64,000 nucleotides of DNA, taken from the NCBI GenBank assembly GCA_002400495.2, contig NVQL02000052.1:62001-126000 (forward strand). Reading direction: 5' to 3'. This DNA comes from Alphaproteobacteria bacterium (lineage in GTDB: Bacteria; Pseudomonadota; Alphaproteobacteria; Rhizobiales; OSC116). A program made the position numbers and the translations under genes. Under the pieces are notes generated by a model. It searched no databases, was not told where the DNA came from, and saw only the letters and a program-made list of their open reading frames with translations. Shown here one piece after another: positions 62,906-64,000 of the stretch. Numbering within the stretch: position 1 is the first letter of the stretch; the number at the start of each line of letters is the position of its first letter.

Positions 62906-63819
62906 TCTACACTGCTTTCTGGGTCGGTGATGTCTCTAATGCCGTCGCCCATCATATTAATGGATACCACCAATAAAAATAGCGCAATGCCCGGCAGAAT
63001 AATCAACCAAGGTTGATAGAATAAGGCGTCTTTACCTTCGGCAATCAACAAACCCCATGAGGGTGTTGGCGGTTGAATGCCGACCCCGAGGAATGACAGA
63101 CTGGCTTCGGATAGGATCGCGACACCAACCTCTAGCGTGAAGATCACCACGATTTGGTTCATTAAGTTTGGCAATATATCGGTCAGCATAATTTGCAACT
63201 TACTCGCGCCGATGGCCTCAGCGGCGGTTACATAATCTAGGCTGCGTATGCGTTTGGTTGCGGAGCGGGCGACCACCAAAAACAACGTCCAATGCAGCGC
63301 ACCGATCACCATGATGACCACAAAAATTGACGGACCGACCAAAAACACGATGGTCATGGCCAATAATAAGCCTGGTAAGGCGAGCTGGCAGGTGAGAATA
63401 AAATTCACCACTTGATCAACCCAGCCGCCGAAGAAGCCTGCGATCACGCCAAGTGTGACGCCAATTAGCATGCCAATACACGCCGCACCGACGCCAATGA
63501 TGATTGAAATTCGCGCGCCAAACAGGATGCGGGCGAGGTAATCGCGGCCGTTGCCGTCCGTGCCTAGCCAATGATCCCACACGCCGCCTTCAATCCAAAC
63601 TGGTGGCAGTAGACGCCGAGTTAGGTCTTGTTCATAAGGTGATAAATTTAAAATCATCGGACCGAAAACACCTAAGAATGCGATGATGAGCAGGAGGCCA
63701 GCGCCAAATTTAAAGCCTTTGTGCAAGCGGGCTTTGCGCAACATAACCTCGACGGGGGTCATATCTCGGAGGTCTTTTTTAATTTTACCAAAAGCCGTAA
63801 ATTTTTGAAGAAATTGCAT
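62902..63819 (-). CDS. Peptide-type ABC transporter permease, DppC-like
   Basis: A 305-residue permease with the DppC opening (KFGAGLLLIIAFLGVFGPMILNLSPYEQDLTRRLLPP...HWLGTDGNGRDYLARILFGARISIIIG) and the coupling loop YVTAAEAIGASKLQIMLTDILPNLMNQ. Normal length, unlike the enlarged DppC at 45,107. It follows the DppB-like permease with only one base between stop and start. Confidence 0.93.
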   Translation of the reverse strand: MQFLQKFTAFGKIKKDLRDMTPVEVMLRKARLHKGFKFGAGLLLIIAFLGVFGPMILNLSPYEQDLTRRLLPPVWIEGGVWDHWLGTDGNGRDYLARILFGARISIIIGVGAACIGMLIGVTLGVIAGFFGGWVDQVVNFILTCQLALPGLLLAMTIVFLVGPSIFVVIMVIGALHWTLFLVVARSATKRIRSLDYVTAAEAIGASKLQIMLTDILPNLMNQIVVIFTLEVGVAILSEASLSFLGVGIQPPTPSWGLLIAEGKDALFYQPWLIILPGIALFLLVVSINMMGDGIRDITDPESSVE

Positions 63820-63820
63820 A

Positions 63821-64000
63821 TTATGTCCTCAATCTTGGGTCAAGGTAAGCGTTTAAGATATCCGCCAATAAGTTGAGCGCCAAAAAGGTAAAGGCAAATA
63901 CAAATACCAATATCTGCACGGTTGGAATGTCGGCGCCTAGAATGGATTCTAATGCCAGCCTGCCCAAGCCGTTAATGGCAAATACCGATTCTGTAATCAC
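63821..64000 (-). CDS. Peptide-type ABC transporter permease, DppB-like (5' part beyond window)
   Basis: The last 59 codons and the stop of a DppB-type permease, translated from the minus strand. It reads VITESVFAINGLGRLALESI, a final membrane helix (VQILVFVFAFTFLALNLLADI) and the family ending LNAYLDPRLRT, then TAA at 63823-63821. The rest lies beyond the right edge. It is the upstream partner of the DppC-like permease. Confidence 0.88.
   Translation of the reverse strand: MITESVFAINGLGRLALESILGADIPTVQILVFVFAFTFLALNLLADILNAYLDPRLRT

Noticed and set aside
1-64000. CRISPR array, tRNA gene, insertion sequence or prophage
   Set aside because: No spaced repeats, cloverleaf sequences, transposase or phage genes were seen on reading both strands; a computed scan would be more sensitive.

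Overview
The window looks like a chromosomal segment of a free-living, probably marine, heterotrophic alphaproteobacterium with fairly AT-rich DNA. This assignment is an inference from gene content: TRAP and ABC uptake operons, a clade I type nos cluster with a Tat-exported NosZ, two sulfatases and a delta-type carbonic anhydrase. There is no rRNA, and I saw no tRNA, insertion sequence, prophage or CRISPR array. Almost all of the DNA is coding, in tightly packed operons with many 1-4 base gene overlaps.

Region 1 (1-10,942): the start of a branched-chain amino acid ABC operon (livG, cut by the window edge), a TetR regulator with two operator-like palindromes, and a leucine/isovalerate catabolic cluster. 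The minus-strand operon is liuD (biotin carboxylase), liuR (MerR), a thioesterase, liuA (isovaleryl-CoA dehydrogenase), liuB (carboxyltransferase) and an acyl-CoA synthetase. Divergent from it are a MaoC hydratase, a CitE-like lyase and an AhpD-like protein. The usual LiuC hydratase and LiuE lyase are not in the cluster. The MaoC/CitE pair probably replaces them, as in the mycobacterial route through (R)-HMG-CoA.

Region 2 (10,957-22,584): sugar and sugar-acid uptake. A TRAP transporter operon with a GntR regulator and an SMP-30 lactonase is divergent from a YtfQRT-YjfF type sugar ABC operon with its own GntR regulator. A semialdehyde dehydrogenase converges on the latter. Together they suggest oxidative, non-phosphorylative sugar catabolism.

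Region 3 (22,762-36,992): a sulfatase whose reading frame is cut by an in-frame TGA 54 codons before what looks like the ancestral end; a secreted delta-carbonic-anhydrase-like protein; RecQ; and a sugar-type ABC operon carrying an ArgH-like lyase, divergent from a ROK regulator and a two-domain PIG-L deacetylase. This lyase/deacetylase/ABC/ROK set is the least explained metabolic unit in the window.

Region 4 (36,998-49,867): an acetaldehyde dehydrogenase/DUF779 operon with a clear sigma-54 promoter and a probable enhancer site, controlled by the divergent AcoR-type activator; a FucU mutarotase; a peptide/oligosaccharide-type ABC operon with unusually large periplasmic parts; and a second sulfatase.

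Region 5 (50,087-64,000): a complete nosRZDFYLX operon for nitrous oxide reduction behind an FNR/NnrR-type box, then an NAD(P)H-hydrate dehydratase, a PcaB-like lyase and an oligopeptide-type ABC operon that runs off the right edge. A recurring feature is a stem-loop directly after the gene for the binding protein in four transporter operons, which would favour excess binding protein.
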